A stretch of DNA of 64,000 bases from Psylliodes chrysocephalus (GCA_927349885.1 OV651829.1:20053843-20117842), one strand, 5' to 3'; numbered from the stretch's first letter, positions 45,750 through 57,616 are shown. The notes: generated by a model not told the origin, from the letters alone. Numbers and translations are program-made.

Positions 45750-47330
45750 AATTTTGAGAACAATTATGGAACAGTGGTGCAAGGACCATTCATTGTCTAT
45801 CAATCCCATGAAGACAGAAATAATCCTTTTCATAAGAAAATGGTGAAAATGGAATTAAAACCTACAGATTTCCTAAACACAGAACAAAACTTTGCAACAG
45901 AAGTGAAGTATCTAGGTAACACCTTAACACCTTTCACAACAAATTAACATGGAACAATTAGAAAACAGAGTCAAAAGAGCATACTTTACTTATGAACAAT
46001 GCCACCATACCGTGGGGCGCACCTGGGGTTTCTTTCCCAGAATCATCACATGGACTTACATGGCCAACATACGACCTATGCTAACATACGGTGCAGTTTT
46101 CTGATGGGTACCGAAAATCCAAAAATTGACAGCTATCCGCAAAATAGAGCAAATTCGAATAACAGCATGTCTCAACATAACAGGAACTATGAAAACCACA
46201 CCAACCAGAGCCATGGAAGTCGTTCTTAGTCTCACTCCCCGTGATATTTACATCAAGGAGACTGCTTTGATGACAATGACACGCCTCTGCACCGTTGGAA
46301 TAGAATCTGACGTACGATCTGGTGAGGCGAGTGAGGAGTCGTTTCTGCCAAAAGGCACTCGATACGCTCCAACTGCTTCAACCGATCATGAACCTTATCT
46401 CACCGAGTTATATCTTCCATAAGCCATATGAAGTTATAACAAAACAAATAGAAGAGCCGGAAGTGGCAGGTACGATACATATCTACACAGACCGTTCTAA
46501 AACAACAATGCACAGGGTGTGGAATATACTCCTTAAACCTCAACATAAACTTCGCAATAGTGCCAATGTAGTTCACGGAGCTCACGGAGGTTCTCATAGC
46601 AGCAAAATAAATCGCTGGTAGGAACATACTCATCCATACAGATAGCAGAAAAGCACTACTTACCCTGAACAGATTACGAATTTACTCAGGGTAAGTACTA
46701 GAATGTCACGAAGCTTTGGCAAGGGTATCCATCCAATATGGAGCAAAGATGACGCCACAACGAAAGGTAGCCTTATTGCTGATTCACTAGCCAAGATGGC
46801 GGCCAACCAAATACTTTTTGGACCTGGCCCTTCTATTGGACTGACAACATCGGTAGTGACAGTCCTAAATAAAGAATGTTCTCTTGTGAAATTGAAGGAA
46901 AGATGGGATGAAACAAGAATCTGCTGAGTTACCAGGGAGATTTCCTGACAAAATTACAACAAACAAATGATTAGACAGAATCTGCGTCTTATCACAGGCA
47001 TTCTGACTAGTCATTGCCAAGTACGGAAGCATCTCCATATCATGGGACTGTCAGAATTAGCACATTGCAGGGGGTGCAAATAAAAAGATGAAACCATTGA
47101 ACATATCCTCTACGATTGCCAGTCGCTCTCATTTATTTTCGGCGAGTATTGGCTAACACCGGCCGATATAAGAGAAGCACCTCTTGGCGACGTTGTCAAC
47201 TTCATTAAATGTGTAGGCTGGCTTATGAGCTAGGAGGTGCCTATCATTTTCTGAGGATACACAATGAGCATAGTGAGGCCTAGGTGCCATTGGGTAACCC
47301 ACCCTCTACACGTTACATATCCAGAAGTAC
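45750..47330 (+). pseudogene. Second R1/LOA-like LINE copy, decayed
   Basis: Plus strand carries the same order as 37032-35990: SINPMKTEIILF, ATEVKYLGNTLTPF, VKRAYFTYEQCHHTVGRTWG, RPMLTYGAVF, TPTRAMEVVLSLTPRDIYIK, then RNase H pieces (ADSLAKMAANQILFGPG). The tail RLITGILTSHCQVRKHLHIM-like region with HIL..C follows, and an end IKCVGWLMS..PLGNPPSTR near 47310. Many frameshifts. It is useful as a reference that shows what the interrupted copy lacks. Confidence 0.8.
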
Positions 47331-47693
47331 TGTAGGTAGTTGTAAATGCATTTCGATTGCATCCTGATAGCAGCGACTTGATTTCTCGAAGTGAGTTTGT
47401 CATATCTTTTAATTATTGTTTTGTATTTATTTATTGTTTTAATTTGAATGGTTTGAAAAACAAAAAAAAATAACATATTTAAATAAAAGAGCAAGAAATT
47501 AAACGATGCATAATACGTAGGCGTAAATTATCATTATAGGTAATACTGATTTAGAAATTAAAACAAAACATTGACAGCCAGATGCAAGAACGTTCAATAA
47601 AATTTACGAATTACGCAATGTATTTTTTTTTCTTGTAATTTAAATTTTAAAACTAAATCTAATTTCTAATTACTACCTAGTTAAATACAACTA

Positions 47694-49060
47694 CAGTTCA
47701 TCAAATTTCTAGAGGCTTTCGACGGCTAGACAGAGAAAGCACTACTGACAGGCATCCCGACGGATTTACGCAATGAAAGTACACTCTGCGCATCAAGTAT
47801 TTCATCATTTCATTCAGACGTAAATGTCAGATGTAAATTTCGCTAAAACATTTCTTTTATTTTCGTTTGTGTTTTTTGCTCATTACAGTTTAATAGAACC
47901 TAAGTATGGAGTTTAATAGCAAATTAAGAGGCCGCGTGATTAACAGTCAATCTCGCGAAATAATAGCCAATGTTATAGAGTTTATGAGAAGAGAAGGAAA
48001 CTTTAATTCACCTTCAATACCATTTAAAAATGTAAATGATCGTGTTGCTGCAGCCACAGGAGTATCTAAAAACACTGTCGTCCGCATTTCTGGAGAGAAA
48101 AAAAGAATTGATAACCGTGAGATATCGGAATTTTCATTACCAAGAAAAACCATTAAAAAACCAAAAACAGTTAATGATATAGATGAAGCTGCACAAGAAT
48201 CAAATTTTATTTTTTTATTATTAGACAGCTATTTTTGTTTCTGAGTTGTGTTCATTTACAGGCTCAATTTTTTTCCGTTTCTCCTTTTTGATTTTATATG
48301 GGGTTTCAAGTTGTTTTTGACTTATTTCGACGTAAATCACAACAACACACTTTTTTAATAAAGCAAACAAGTGTTAAGAGGTATATGTACCTGTAAACTA
48401 CAATTACAAAAAATTGATATGAAACCCATGAAACCACCAACAAAAATGTAAAGCTAGCTTCCGTACTAGAACAGGGTGTCATTCGTCGAGATAATTTATC
48501 GTTTTGTTTAATAGATCAAGAAATGTAAATATTCCCCTGTTATTTTTTATAAAATTATAAGAGAAATAAATTTTTTTCTAAATAGTATAGTTTATTATTT
48601 TGTAGAAAAACAAAATTTCGAAAATTTTAGTAATGTTTCAGAAACAGCCGTTATTAATAATAGGTACCATTTTCCTTAATAAGGTAGAAATAAAATATAA
48701 ACTATTTCCACGATTTACAAAGGCCTACAAAAAAATTATAGGTATTTTCCGCTATCCTATAAAATTTATATTTTCTGACTCAATTTCAAAAGGTTGAAGG
48801 AATTCCAAAACACCTTTTATGGCATAATAATTATTTTCAATTCTACATACTATCTTTAGCTGCTTTTAAAAACGTTCTAAGAAAGTCCAATCAGACCAAT
48901 TTAATCCCTAAACTATTCCACACTTTTAAAATTTAATTACCTAAAAATATTAAAAACTATTTAAAATAACTTGTTTAGCAGACTGTACAATAGCTATCTT
49001 AGTCACACGTAGCGCGTTCTCTGTCTGGGCGTCGAACACCTCTAGAAATTTGATGAACTG
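47694..49060. mobile_element. 1.37-kb TA-flanked transposon with truncated transposase
   Basis: Terminal inverted repeats of about 45 bp begin CAGTTCATCAAATTTCTAG and continue through TTCGACG and AGACAGAGAA, with TA on both sides (47692-47693 and 49061-49062). The interior after 48244 is AT-rich and non-coding, so the catalytic part has been lost. Confidence 0.85.
47906..48244 (+). pseudogene. N-terminal DNA-binding part of a Tc1/IS630-like transposase
   Basis: Starts MEFNSKLRGRVINSQSREII and continues through ANVIEFMRREGNFNSPSIPF and VNDRVAAATGVSKNTVVRIS. This is a helix-turn-helix region of a form common at the N-terminus of insect TA-specific transposases. After about residue 85 the frame becomes low-complexity and stops. 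No DDE residues remain. It lies inside a TA-flanked inverted-repeat element, which supports the assignment. Confidence 0.6.
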
Positions 49061-49194
49061 TACTTAACTATACTACAATTTTCACAAAACGCTAATAATA
49101 ATATACCAAACGTTGCTCTGGTTGCTCTACATAAATTGACAGCTATATTTGACGTTAAACCACCTCTAAAACACTGAGAAAACTTGGCCGTTTT

Positions 49195-49480
49195 TTGTCC
49201 ACGAATCGCCCATTTAAGGTTTGTTCCAACACAATAGCAAATCGTTTTCCGTACTGCCGGGATTCTGCGCAGTCTAGATTTGATGTTCCAACAAACTTCG
49301 GACTCAAAACTGTACAAAAACCTAGTGTTCCAACAGACCCAAACCTAATCACAAACCAGTTTCTGTACTGTCAAATCAGTTCCTGGGTGTGAATATGAAC
49401 GAATTGTCAAGATATGCGCAAAATAAAAGTGAGCTCGTAAATAAACCACCACCAACTCTATAAAAATCGAATAATCAAAA
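49195..49480. repeat. Dispersed repeat, second copies near 42.7 and 45.4 kb
   Basis: GAATATGAACGAATTGTCAA at about 49390 occurs inverted at about 45450, with matching flanks (ATATGCGCAAAATAAAA, GAGCTCGTAAATAAACC-like). GGTTTGTTCCAACA (about 49216) recurs directly near 42753. Confidence 0.6.
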
Positions 49481-49579
49481 TTTATAAATCTTTTCATGAG
49501 TTTTATAATTATTTTACTTCCCAAATTCAAAATTTTACATTTGTTAAATTTGGTTTTACTTTTAAGTTATTAACAGAGT

Positions 49580-49690
49580 ATTAAGTGTAAAGGTTAAAGA
49601 AAAGGTCCTTTATTTCTCACAAGTCAATTTATTGCCAATAAATTGACTTGTGAGAAATAAAGGACCTTTTCTTTAACCTTTACACTTAAT
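49580..49690. repeat. Perfect 111-bp palindrome
   Basis: 55-bp arms identical on opposite strands around a single C at 49635, starting ATTAAGTGTAAAGGTTAAAG. The match stops abruptly at both outer edges. Confidence 0.95.
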
Positions 49691-50565
49691 CCCTACTACT
49701 CACATATGGCTACCCTCACTCCATATTAACAGAGTGTATTTAACAACACAATGATACCAGTTGTGGATAAAGTGATATCACAGATTACCCAGATGCGAAA
49801 GTTGACAAAGAACATCAAAATTAAGAGAGATAAATGACCATACCCATTTAAAGGTCCCTCGTAGCAACTCGTTTAAACTCGCGTAGTTCCCGATGATCCT
49901 AAATTTTCTGATGTTATGTGACACTGGAATTTAAGTCAAATGAAAATGTACATACATTTTTTAGTTACCCCCACATACTTCGATTTTTTTAGTATGTGGT
50001 TACCCCAGACGTTACATACAAATAACGTATAATTAAAATCCGCTAAACATAAAATAATACAAAACCATTTAAAAGTTTATAGTTAACATTTATCAATGAC
50101 AATCAATGACACTTTAAAAAACTCGTGAAATTTTAATTTTTTATATGACAACATTGCTTAGGATGCTGTGACATTCAGGACAATCAGGACCGGTCGTGAC
50201 GCTTTGCGTTGTGTGCGGTTCTGGACAAACATATTGTGTATTTGTGTCTAGACTTCTTCTGTAGATAAATCATGAGTGAAACTAAGAATATACGTCGTGG
50301 TGACATTTAGGGCACTCATAAAATGTCTTCGAATTCATAGCTGTAAATGTATAAACACTTTTCTACTGCAACTTTCGTTTTAGATAGCAACAATATTTTT
50401 ATACATTTGAAAGGTTATGATATCAAGTCATTATTTGGAAGTCTAAAAATACCAACCGAATGTTTTATCAGTACATTTATCAGTTGGAATATTGCAATTT
50501 TTAAAAAATATAGAAAATTACTTACCTTGTCCCACACTTGGAAATAATTCGTATAATTTGTTTAA

Positions 50566-51063
50566 CCTTCACCTGGCCTCGTGGGGTACGTACATACCCC
50601 ACGCTCTTTCTTGTCGATTTTCGATATATAAATCTTCGAAATCGAAACTTGTAACGACATCTATCGGTAGTCAAGGGATATATTTTTATACCTAGGCCAG
50701 TGGTATAGCGCTCTCAAAATAAATACTTTTTAAAGACCCATGAAAATAATTATTATTCTTTTATAGTGATGTTGCAGAAGAAGACAGCTAAAATTATAGC
50801 CCTTTTTATCGAAAAACAAAAAAGTTTTTTTTTAGAAAACGAATTTTTTTCAAGCTTTTAATTTTTCCGGATTTTTTATGAACATTGATCTTTTTCAACT
50901 CGAACTATTCTACAGTTTAAAGTGGTATCTAAAGAGGATCTCTGAATTTTTTTTGAGACAAAATAATCAATATTTTAATTTTTACAAAGATTTTTATCAC
51001 TGGGGTTCGTACGGACCCCACGAGTCCAGGTATGTTACTCAGCATGAGCATGCTAGGTGAAGG
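50566..51063. mobile_element. 498-bp piggyBac-type MITE
   Basis: TTAA at both edges (50562-50565 and 51064-51067). Termini CCTTCACCTGGC and, inverted, CCTTCACCTAGC. Subterminal inverted blocks CTCGTGGGGTACGTAC and GTACGGACCCCACGAG. No transposase inside. Confidence 0.85.
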
Positions 51064-51069
51064 TTAATA

Positions 51070-52600
51070 CAGTTCAAGGATTTAAACACCCTTGTCAACA
51101 TTTTTCTAATGACTACTTTTTAAAGTTATTTATTTGTCTTCGAATATTTTACCTAATAAAATTCAGCAACATATATTTCAGAAATCAGCAAAAAAATAGA
51201 AAGGTATGTATTTTAAGTAATGTCTTAATGAGTGCTTTAGATCTGATTCTTCATTAATTAATTATTAATTCATTAATTCATTAAGAATTTGATAAATATA
51301 AAACTAAAACAAAATTTAATGAATATTCATGAATAAATGTTCTATTTTGCATTTTCATCCAATTATACTTTACAGTTCAGAAGTATCAACCTACCAAACT
51401 ATTTGTTCAATATTTGTTTTATTAGGTTTGTGGCTACAGGCGATAGAATTGTAATTTCATTTATTAGGGCTGTATGCAATAAATATTCAAACCTCAATTA
51501 TTTACAAAAATTGTATTGGTATACTTGTTAGTGATGAGTTTATATTGTATCCCAACAAACAATGAATTGCCGGGATATTGCTGGCCTTTTGCTGTAATTG
51601 AAGCAAAAATGAATGCGAGGATTAAAAAATTAAAGGCTATTTTGTCCTTTTAATAGTAGCCCAGCATTATGTTAGTTGATGAATGGGTGAGAGCCAGGTA
51701 AAAGTCAAAAGGCTCTTAACTGCCGCAGACCCAACCCTCCAACAGTCCAGGAGGGTTCCGTCCCGCGTTTATAGATGGATACACCGATGATCACTTGCTA
51801 CATACTCAACGAGTGGACATGAGGCCAGTTTGGGATTGATGGTACTCACTATTCATTGTAATTTCTTGCTCATACATGTTATTAATTTAGAATATTTTAT
51901 GAAAATACATTTTTTAGAAGACATTTTATCTTTATTATATATTATATAGCTGAATTAAATAAAATGTCTACAATATTCTAGGTATATTGGAATGCATTCG
52001 GTTTTATATTTATACTTCAAACAGTACTGCTGGTCAAAGAGGCACTATCGAATTGTACCTGGCACATGGCCTTTATTAGCAGTCAGTATTAATATGATAA
52101 AAGGCCTGCAATTTCCCGTTAACTTTCCATCAGTAGGCCATTAATTGCCAATATATTTAATTCAACACATTAAAGAGAAAACGGTGGTCTTTAACTTGAT
52201 TTTATGTCTAACAAAGCCTGCTTAATAAATTTTTAAAACCTTTACATTATAATTCGTTGCTTGTTATAACTTTTTACCTATAATGTTAATACAAATCATA
52301 TTCTTTTTCTTTTAAGATTTTTAAAAATAAAACCCCTATCGATAACTTTTTTAATATACTCGTGCTGCTACTATACATTAAACCATTAATTACCTAAACC
52401 AACCCTGGCATCCAAAACGCATGTTTAGAAAAAAGTCATATTTAGTAAGACTGATTGAAAATAATTAAAATTGGCAACACCTATGCCATACCCATTTAAA
52501 AGTCCAAGGTCATAGAAATCTCATTTCAAAATCCTTTGATCTTTTGCCGGGTTTCGCATCTGTTGTGGTTAATCTGTGGTGATATCTTTCGAAACGTCTA
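51070..52600. other. Gene-free stretch
   Basis: AT-rich. A GC-richer patch at 51690-51800 was checked as a tRNA/SINE head and not recognised. 52480-52590 is similar in inverted form to 49770-49860 (GATATCAC, CAGATGCGAAA, CATACCCATTTAAA words). Confidence 0.4.
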
Positions 52601-53088
52601 AAAATTAAATCAAGATTACAATGGGGCATGTTCAAAAATTTTGAAATTTATTTTATGAATAATAGAGTTGAAAATAAAACTACATTTTTTTAAATTTTTT
52701 TTTTATTTATTCATTTGCCGGAATTATGATTTTTTTTTTAAATTTATGACGTCACCAGGAATAGACCAATAGGAGCTAGCGCACAACGTTGCCGGCTAGA
52801 AGGTTTACGAGAAGTGATGTACGTCCGTTTGTGTACTCCTTCTTACTTTTAGACTTCTAAAACATCGTTAAACAAATATCTTTTAAATATATAATATCAA
52901 ATGTTTTTTGAAAGTATTATTTCTGTTTAAACTTTTACCATATTTAAAGTTTCATTGTTTTAAAAGTCACTTAATAATTCAGAAAATGGCAAAATGGCAG
53001 CACTGTGTATGGCATCTGACATCATAGTGTCTCGATCAAGAATTTATTTGGAATGTGAGTGTTTAATTTTGTACTTTTTATAAATATT

Positions 53089-53765
53089 ATGACCACAAAA
53101 AAGTGTTTTGTTCCAGAATGTGATAATGATTCACATTCATCTTCAAAAATATTTATTAGTGTTCCTAGAAATTTGGAAAGAAGAAAATCAACCTTCTACT
53201 AGCGATGTTTCTCGTGAACTTTTTAATAAAAATACACCGAATTATCAAGATGTAGCAGCAATTTCTGCTAATTGTCCCCTTCAGGAAATTGAAAATGAGG
53301 CTACTATAAATTCTTAGGTGTATAACCTAAAAACCCTTCTGGAAGAAAATGCAGAATCTCCTGAAAGTTTTGAAGATACGGAATTTATTCATCATTTTGT
53401 GGAAGAACTAGTGATAAAGAAATAATAGAAAAATGTGGGTATTTAAACAAACTGGTTCCTGGATCCCATATAATGGCAGATAGGGGTTTCAGAATATTCA
53501 GCTACTTGAAAACATGGGATGCACTTTAGTAAAGCCACACCTAGTGTATCACAGAATGAAAAAAGTTCTCCAGAAGATGTACAATTAAGTAAAAAAATAG
53601 CATCTATAAGAATACATGTGGAAAGAGTTATAAGAAGGGTTAGTTAATTTAACATGTTAAAACCACATTCGTGTGTGAATTTTAAGCAAGTACATTTACT
53701 TAGTAATATCTGCATAATTGCTTGTTAACTTACAAGAACCTATTTTGTAAGAGTAAATATTAATT
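53089..53765 (+). pseudogene. THAP-domain DDE transposase remnant
   Basis: The N-terminus MTTKKCFVPECDND then IFISVPRNLERRK is the start of a THAP zinc finger (C-x-V-P-x-C, then F..VP). Frames then change. The C-terminal half of a DDE_Tnp_4 catalytic domain follows: IIEKCGYLNKLVPGSHIMAD then RGF, later KIASIRIHVERVIRRV, and near the end SKYIYLVISA then LLVNLQEPIL. The central part with the first catalytic residues is deleted. THAP plus DDE_4 is the combination found in ISL2EU transposases. Dead. Confidence 0.65.
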
Positions 53766-54376
53766 TAATAAACTTTTTTGTTTGTTTTTTAATTTAATTT
53801 ACCTAATTATCACATTTCAGGGATTATAATGAGTTTTTAAACAGCCAATGTAATTTTTTATAAAATTTTAACTTTTCGAGCAAATCAAAGAGGAATGAGT
53901 ACCTGTATATGCATAAATTTTTTTGGGACTAAAACTACCAAAACAAAGGCACCTATTTACAGCAGTTTAAAATGAAACATTTTAACAAAAACGCCTATGT
54001 CACAGTGATAAATATTAAAACATTTTTGCAGTTCCGTTTATTTTTTATGAAAATCTAAGTAAAAACAACCAATGTCAAAGGGTTATAATTTTTTTTCTGT
54101 CAAACCAAATACCTATATCACAAAATTAAAAATTGAACATAGGTCAAGCTAAAGTAATACCTTTATTGATAGTAGCTTTAAAAAAGGAGAAAGAATAATA
54201 TTGACTTAAGTTGTTATTATTAACATTGGTGATTTTTAATAAAAACTCTTCAATTATTGTTTATAAACAAAAATACAAAAATATGTGAAAATTTTATTTA
54301 TTAACCTTTTAATAAAAAATGAGAAAAATGAAGTAAAAAACAATTTATTTACAAATAAAAAATATATATACAAATC

Positions 54377-54556
54377 CTAAGAATATAAAAGTACTGATTT
54401 ATTTTCCTGTAGTGGATGAAGAGGTTTCTTTAACAATCTAGCCAAGTGTACATCAATATTTACGCATTTTGATAAATTAGAGCCTTTCCAATAACACTGA
54501 GTAGATGTTACAGATGTTTTCTCACTTCTTCTATGAAGCCACATATTTACAACCAC
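54377..54556 (-). pseudogene. Exon-like piece of a second (YqaJ-type?) ORF
   Basis: After TTTTTTTCAG the minus strand reads VVVNMWLHRRSEKTSVTSTQ then CYWKGSNLSKCVNIDVHLAR to a TAG at 54377-54379. The QCYWKGSxLSK wording is known to me from multi-copy insect proteins linked to YqaJ-type nuclease ORFs. The assignment is tentative and rests on its position opposite the THAP transposase. Confidence 0.35.
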
Positions 54557-54639
54557 CTGAAAAAAATAAAAGGGTTAGATATGCAGTTACAAAATAACTA
54601 TAAACCAGCTACAAAATGCCTTATTTTATGGAACAAGAC

Positions 54640-55510
54640 GAGCAGAGCTTTACTAGCTCTGAACGAATCCAGTAAAGAACCTCGGATTTTCAAAACTTAA
54701 AAAAACAATCTCACCACATTTTCACATTTTTGAAATATTATAGAGCTTTTCGAAAAAAACTGCTATTTTTAAAAATACAATTTTTTGTTTAAATAGCTAT
54801 GTCTCATTTTAGGCTATTGAGTATTATAAAATAAAAAATTACGGGATGCTTTGTTAGTTTCAAACGAATCCAGCAGAGCACCCCAGTTTTTTTTTAAACC
54901 ACACCACGTTTTTTGGCTCCTACAATATTATAAAATATTCGAAATTTGGCATTTTAAAAAAAAATTCGCAATTCCTTGCTGACTTCAAAGTTTTTTTTCT
55001 GAAAACAAATGTACTTACCACATTTTTAGGATTTTAAAACAGCCTAAACATGTGTCATAAGTAGTTGTTTTTTAAAATAAAAAAACAAATTAAAAAACTG
55101 AAGTGTCCTGCTGACTTTGTTCCAACAAAGCACCCTGTATTATTTAAAAATAGCAAATTTTTTTAGTAAAGTTTTACAATATTTCAAGAGTCTAAAAATA
55201 TTCTAAAAATGGGGTGTGGTTTTTAGAAAAAAGCTTTAAAAAACCGAATTGCTCTGCTGGCTTTTTTCGAAGGTTAGCAAGCACTATGTATTTTTTTTTA
55301 AATATATTTCAAGTGCATAATATATATGGTGTTGCCGTTTTTACAGAAAAAACTTTATAAAACAGAGGTGTTTTGCTGACTTCGTTCGAAGCTATCAGAG
55401 CATTTTAAGTTTTGCACAAAACGAGGAGCATACATTTTTTAAAAAGGGTATAAAAATAGCCTAAAAATATGGCATATTTTTTCACTCAAAATTTCATAGG
55501 TGCTCTGCAG
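54640..55510. repeat. Diverged repeats around a GCTGACTTCGTTCGAA-like core
   Basis: About six units spaced 120-150 bp share TGCTGACTT, CGAA and AGAGCA or AAGCACC words, the first two in inverted orientation (GAACGAATCCAGTA, AAACGAATCCAGCA). They fill the space between the two minus-strand exon-like pieces. Confidence 0.5.
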
Positions 55511-55705
55511 CATTCTTTGGTATCATAATTATTACTAGGTTCACTAACAAAATCTATTTCTAGATTATTTTAACACTTGCTGCGATTACAAAAAATGTCT
55601 ATATGTCAAAATTAGAAAAAAAAAATATTTATAGGAATAAAGGGCCTTATACACTGTTTATTATATGTAATATAAAAACAAAAAAGCATAATAAATATTA
55701 CAAAC

Positions 55706-55868
55706 CTTGACATGCAGCATATCCTAAGCATTGTGCACCAAAAATTTCATTTTTGTTAATTACAACAACCACATCAGAAGGTTTTTGCCGTACTTTATGT
55801 TTAGGTGTAATTTGTCACCTTCTCTCTTATGGAAAAAGAAATTATCCCCATATTCTTGCTTGGCAGAT
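55706..55868 (-). pseudogene. Exon-like piece with KPSDVVVVIN motif
   Basis: In minus-strand orientation KVRQKPSDVVVVINKNEIFG then AQCLGYAACQG is followed by a GTTTGTAA donor-like site. One frameshift separates it from an upstream part (RSAKQEYGDNFFFHKRE). Unidentified; it probably belongs with the piece at 54377-54556. Confidence 0.35.
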
Positions 55869-56774
55869 CTAAAAATAAAACCTGAGATAAATATGTTTTA
55901 CTATAAGGTTTATTGCTCCATATAAACTGTAACTACCTACTATTAAAACAAAGTCTTACCTTTCTGACTTTTGTAAACTGAGTATTGTTAAAAAAAAGCA
56001 GTAATCATCTCGGTAATCATATTTCCGTTTACAATGGGTAAAACACTTGATTCAACTTTTATAAATCCAGCTGATTCATATTAATAATAAAATTAAACCA
56101 ACACAAAAAACTAAGGTTAGGTGTTAGGTGGTATCAATTTTAATGCCACTTAGATGTGCGTTCACTTCGACATTCTGTGTGTCGGTTTGTTCGTTGGCTT
56201 GGTTTTGTATAACAAAAAAAACTTCGAGACAAGATGATTGGTATATTCCCGATGACGTATAATTTCAAATTTTAAATTTCAATAGGGCTTAATTTAAAAA
56301 CTTTTGGCTTTTTTAACGAACAGACTATTTAGAATAACTTGTATAGCGACTAACTACTACAATATAATTTATAAAACAGCATATCTCACATGTGAACATG
56401 GCCCATTGTAGGAATTAATTACTCCGTTATGCTGCTTGATGTTAAAGAATTCAGAAAAATTGTTTTCTCTTGAGCTTATCCTTTTTATAGGTTAAAATAT
56501 TGAGGAATCTGGAAATGACTTAAAGAGGAAAAATGGGAACTTAGGAGCCGTAAAATGATTTTTGTTGGCTACGAACACGAACCTTCTAACTATCGTCTTT
56601 GTCTGTTGCTGTGTGGTTGTTCCAGCATTTTTCATATTTGTTATGTAATATACAACAGGAAAAAAAATTATCCATATACAATTACTGCATTCGTTAACGT
56701 TGCGTACATATCCACTAGTGCGAAATACATTATACTATTTTCCACTATAGTTATGTAATATAATATTTACTTAC

Positions 56775-57008
56775 CATCAATAACTTGTCGTAGATATTTC
56801 ATTTCGCTTAAAGAATCATAAGTTACAGCTCCGTTATGTTTTTTTAAAATACAAACTATTTCTTCTCTAACTTTTTCTTGGATCTTTGGATGTTTGCTGA
56901 GTTCATATAAAACAAAAGTCATAGTAGTCGAACTGGTTTCAAAACCAGCTATGAAAAATACAAAACATTGAGCAACCATTTCGTCTATTGTCAAGGTATT
57001 TCCGTCAC
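56775..57008 (-). CDS. Cytochrome P450 (CYP6-like), I-helix exon
   Basis: It encodes the oxygen-binding I-helix motif AGFETSST, fitting the family pattern AGxET, then helix J and the start of helix K (MKYLRQVID). The acceptor is CTTGTAG next to 57008 and the donor GTAAGT at 56769-56774. At 234 nt it is phase 1 on both sides. Upstream it joins the exon at 57290 through the reading SEQPG-DGNTLTIDEM. Downstream its intron runs 28,272 bp to 28503. No stop or frameshift is present. The splice phases and protein continuity argue that this and the haem exon belong to one gene and not to two tandem P450 fragments. Confidence 0.93.
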
Positions 57009-57289
57009 CTACAAGAAAACAGAAAAACATTTTCTCCAGATTTAAAATAGAAATATATTTTATATATGGTTCTTCGAAACAGATTTAAATTAGAAAGTTA
57101 TTTTTTGCACCTTACTTTGTGACCAGATTTAAATCGGAGAGAATTAATTAAAAATTAATATTATATTTTTAGATATCTTCTTGTAGTTAAAACAATAATT
57201 ATGCCAATTAAATAGCATTTCTATTCAACAAAATTTTTGTATGTACAAAAAAAAATAAAAATATAATATGAATTTAGCCTATAACATAC

Positions 57290-57616
57290 CTGGTTGTTCA
57301 CTTCCATCCTTATTATTCTTCATATCTATTAATAATTGTAGAAAATCTTGTCTCTGGACATTATTTTTTTCTCGATATTTCACACTATCGACTACTACTT
57401 TAGTGAAAAATTCCGTAAGAGTAGGGTCCAACTGTTTAAATCTAAGTAACCGCGCCAAACTAGGAAAATTCATAGTTATTGTAAATTTTAAGTTTTCCAA
57501 TTTCGTTCTATTAAAAATTCGATTACCCATCAAACGAAATGGGTTATTTGGGTCTTTAAAACTGTTGCATTCTAATCCAAATGCACATGATCCAATGATA
57601 TCTGTAGAAAAATTTC
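57290..57616 (-). CDS. Cytochrome P450 (CYP6-like), F-G helix exon
   Basis: The exon opens with FSTDIIGSCAFGLECNSF, a hallmark of CYP6/CYP9 (helix E region), continues through RLMGNRIF and the F-G region, and ends with RQDFLQLLIDMKNN before SEQPG. The acceptor is TTTCTAG next to 57616 and the donor GTATGT at 57284-57289. It has 327 nt, phase 1 at both ends. Upstream exons coding the membrane anchor, helices A-D and the WxxxR motif (about 200 residues) were not found between 57.6 and 64 kb, where TE-derived sequence dominates. They are either beyond the window behind another very long intron or lost. Confidence 0.9.

Larger units (their letters stand above)
52700..56300. mobile_element. Probable ISL2EU/THAP-type transposon, decayed
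   Basis: A plus-strand THAP-plus-DDE remnant (53089-53765) is followed by minus-strand exon-like pieces (54377-54556, 55706-55868). This convergent two-gene layout is that of ISL2EU-type elements. Weak inverted similarity of the ends: ATGACGTCACCAGGAATAGA near 52747 versus ATACGTCATCGGGAATATAC (minus strand) near 56258. Exact ends uncertain. Confidence 0.45.
28503..56774 (-). other. 28.3-kb intron of the P450 gene, filled with transposons
   Basis: Inferred from a GTAAGT donor at 56774 and a TTTCAG acceptor at 28503 whose exons join in phase 1 to give a canonical helix K. Nested inside are LINEs, a young Gypsy element, a Tigger-like element and several MITEs, listed separately. Some inserts are on the sense strand of the gene (Gypsy, Tigger transposase, minus-strand LINE), others antisense. 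Confidence 0.8.

Noticed and set aside
51690..51800. GC-richer patch as a tRNA-derived SINE head
   Set aside because: No A-box/B-box pair or cloverleaf could be built.
28243..57616. Two separate P450 pseudogene fragments instead of one gene
   Set aside because: Splice sites, phases and protein continuity at helix K all fit one gene, and the downstream terminal exon also fits.
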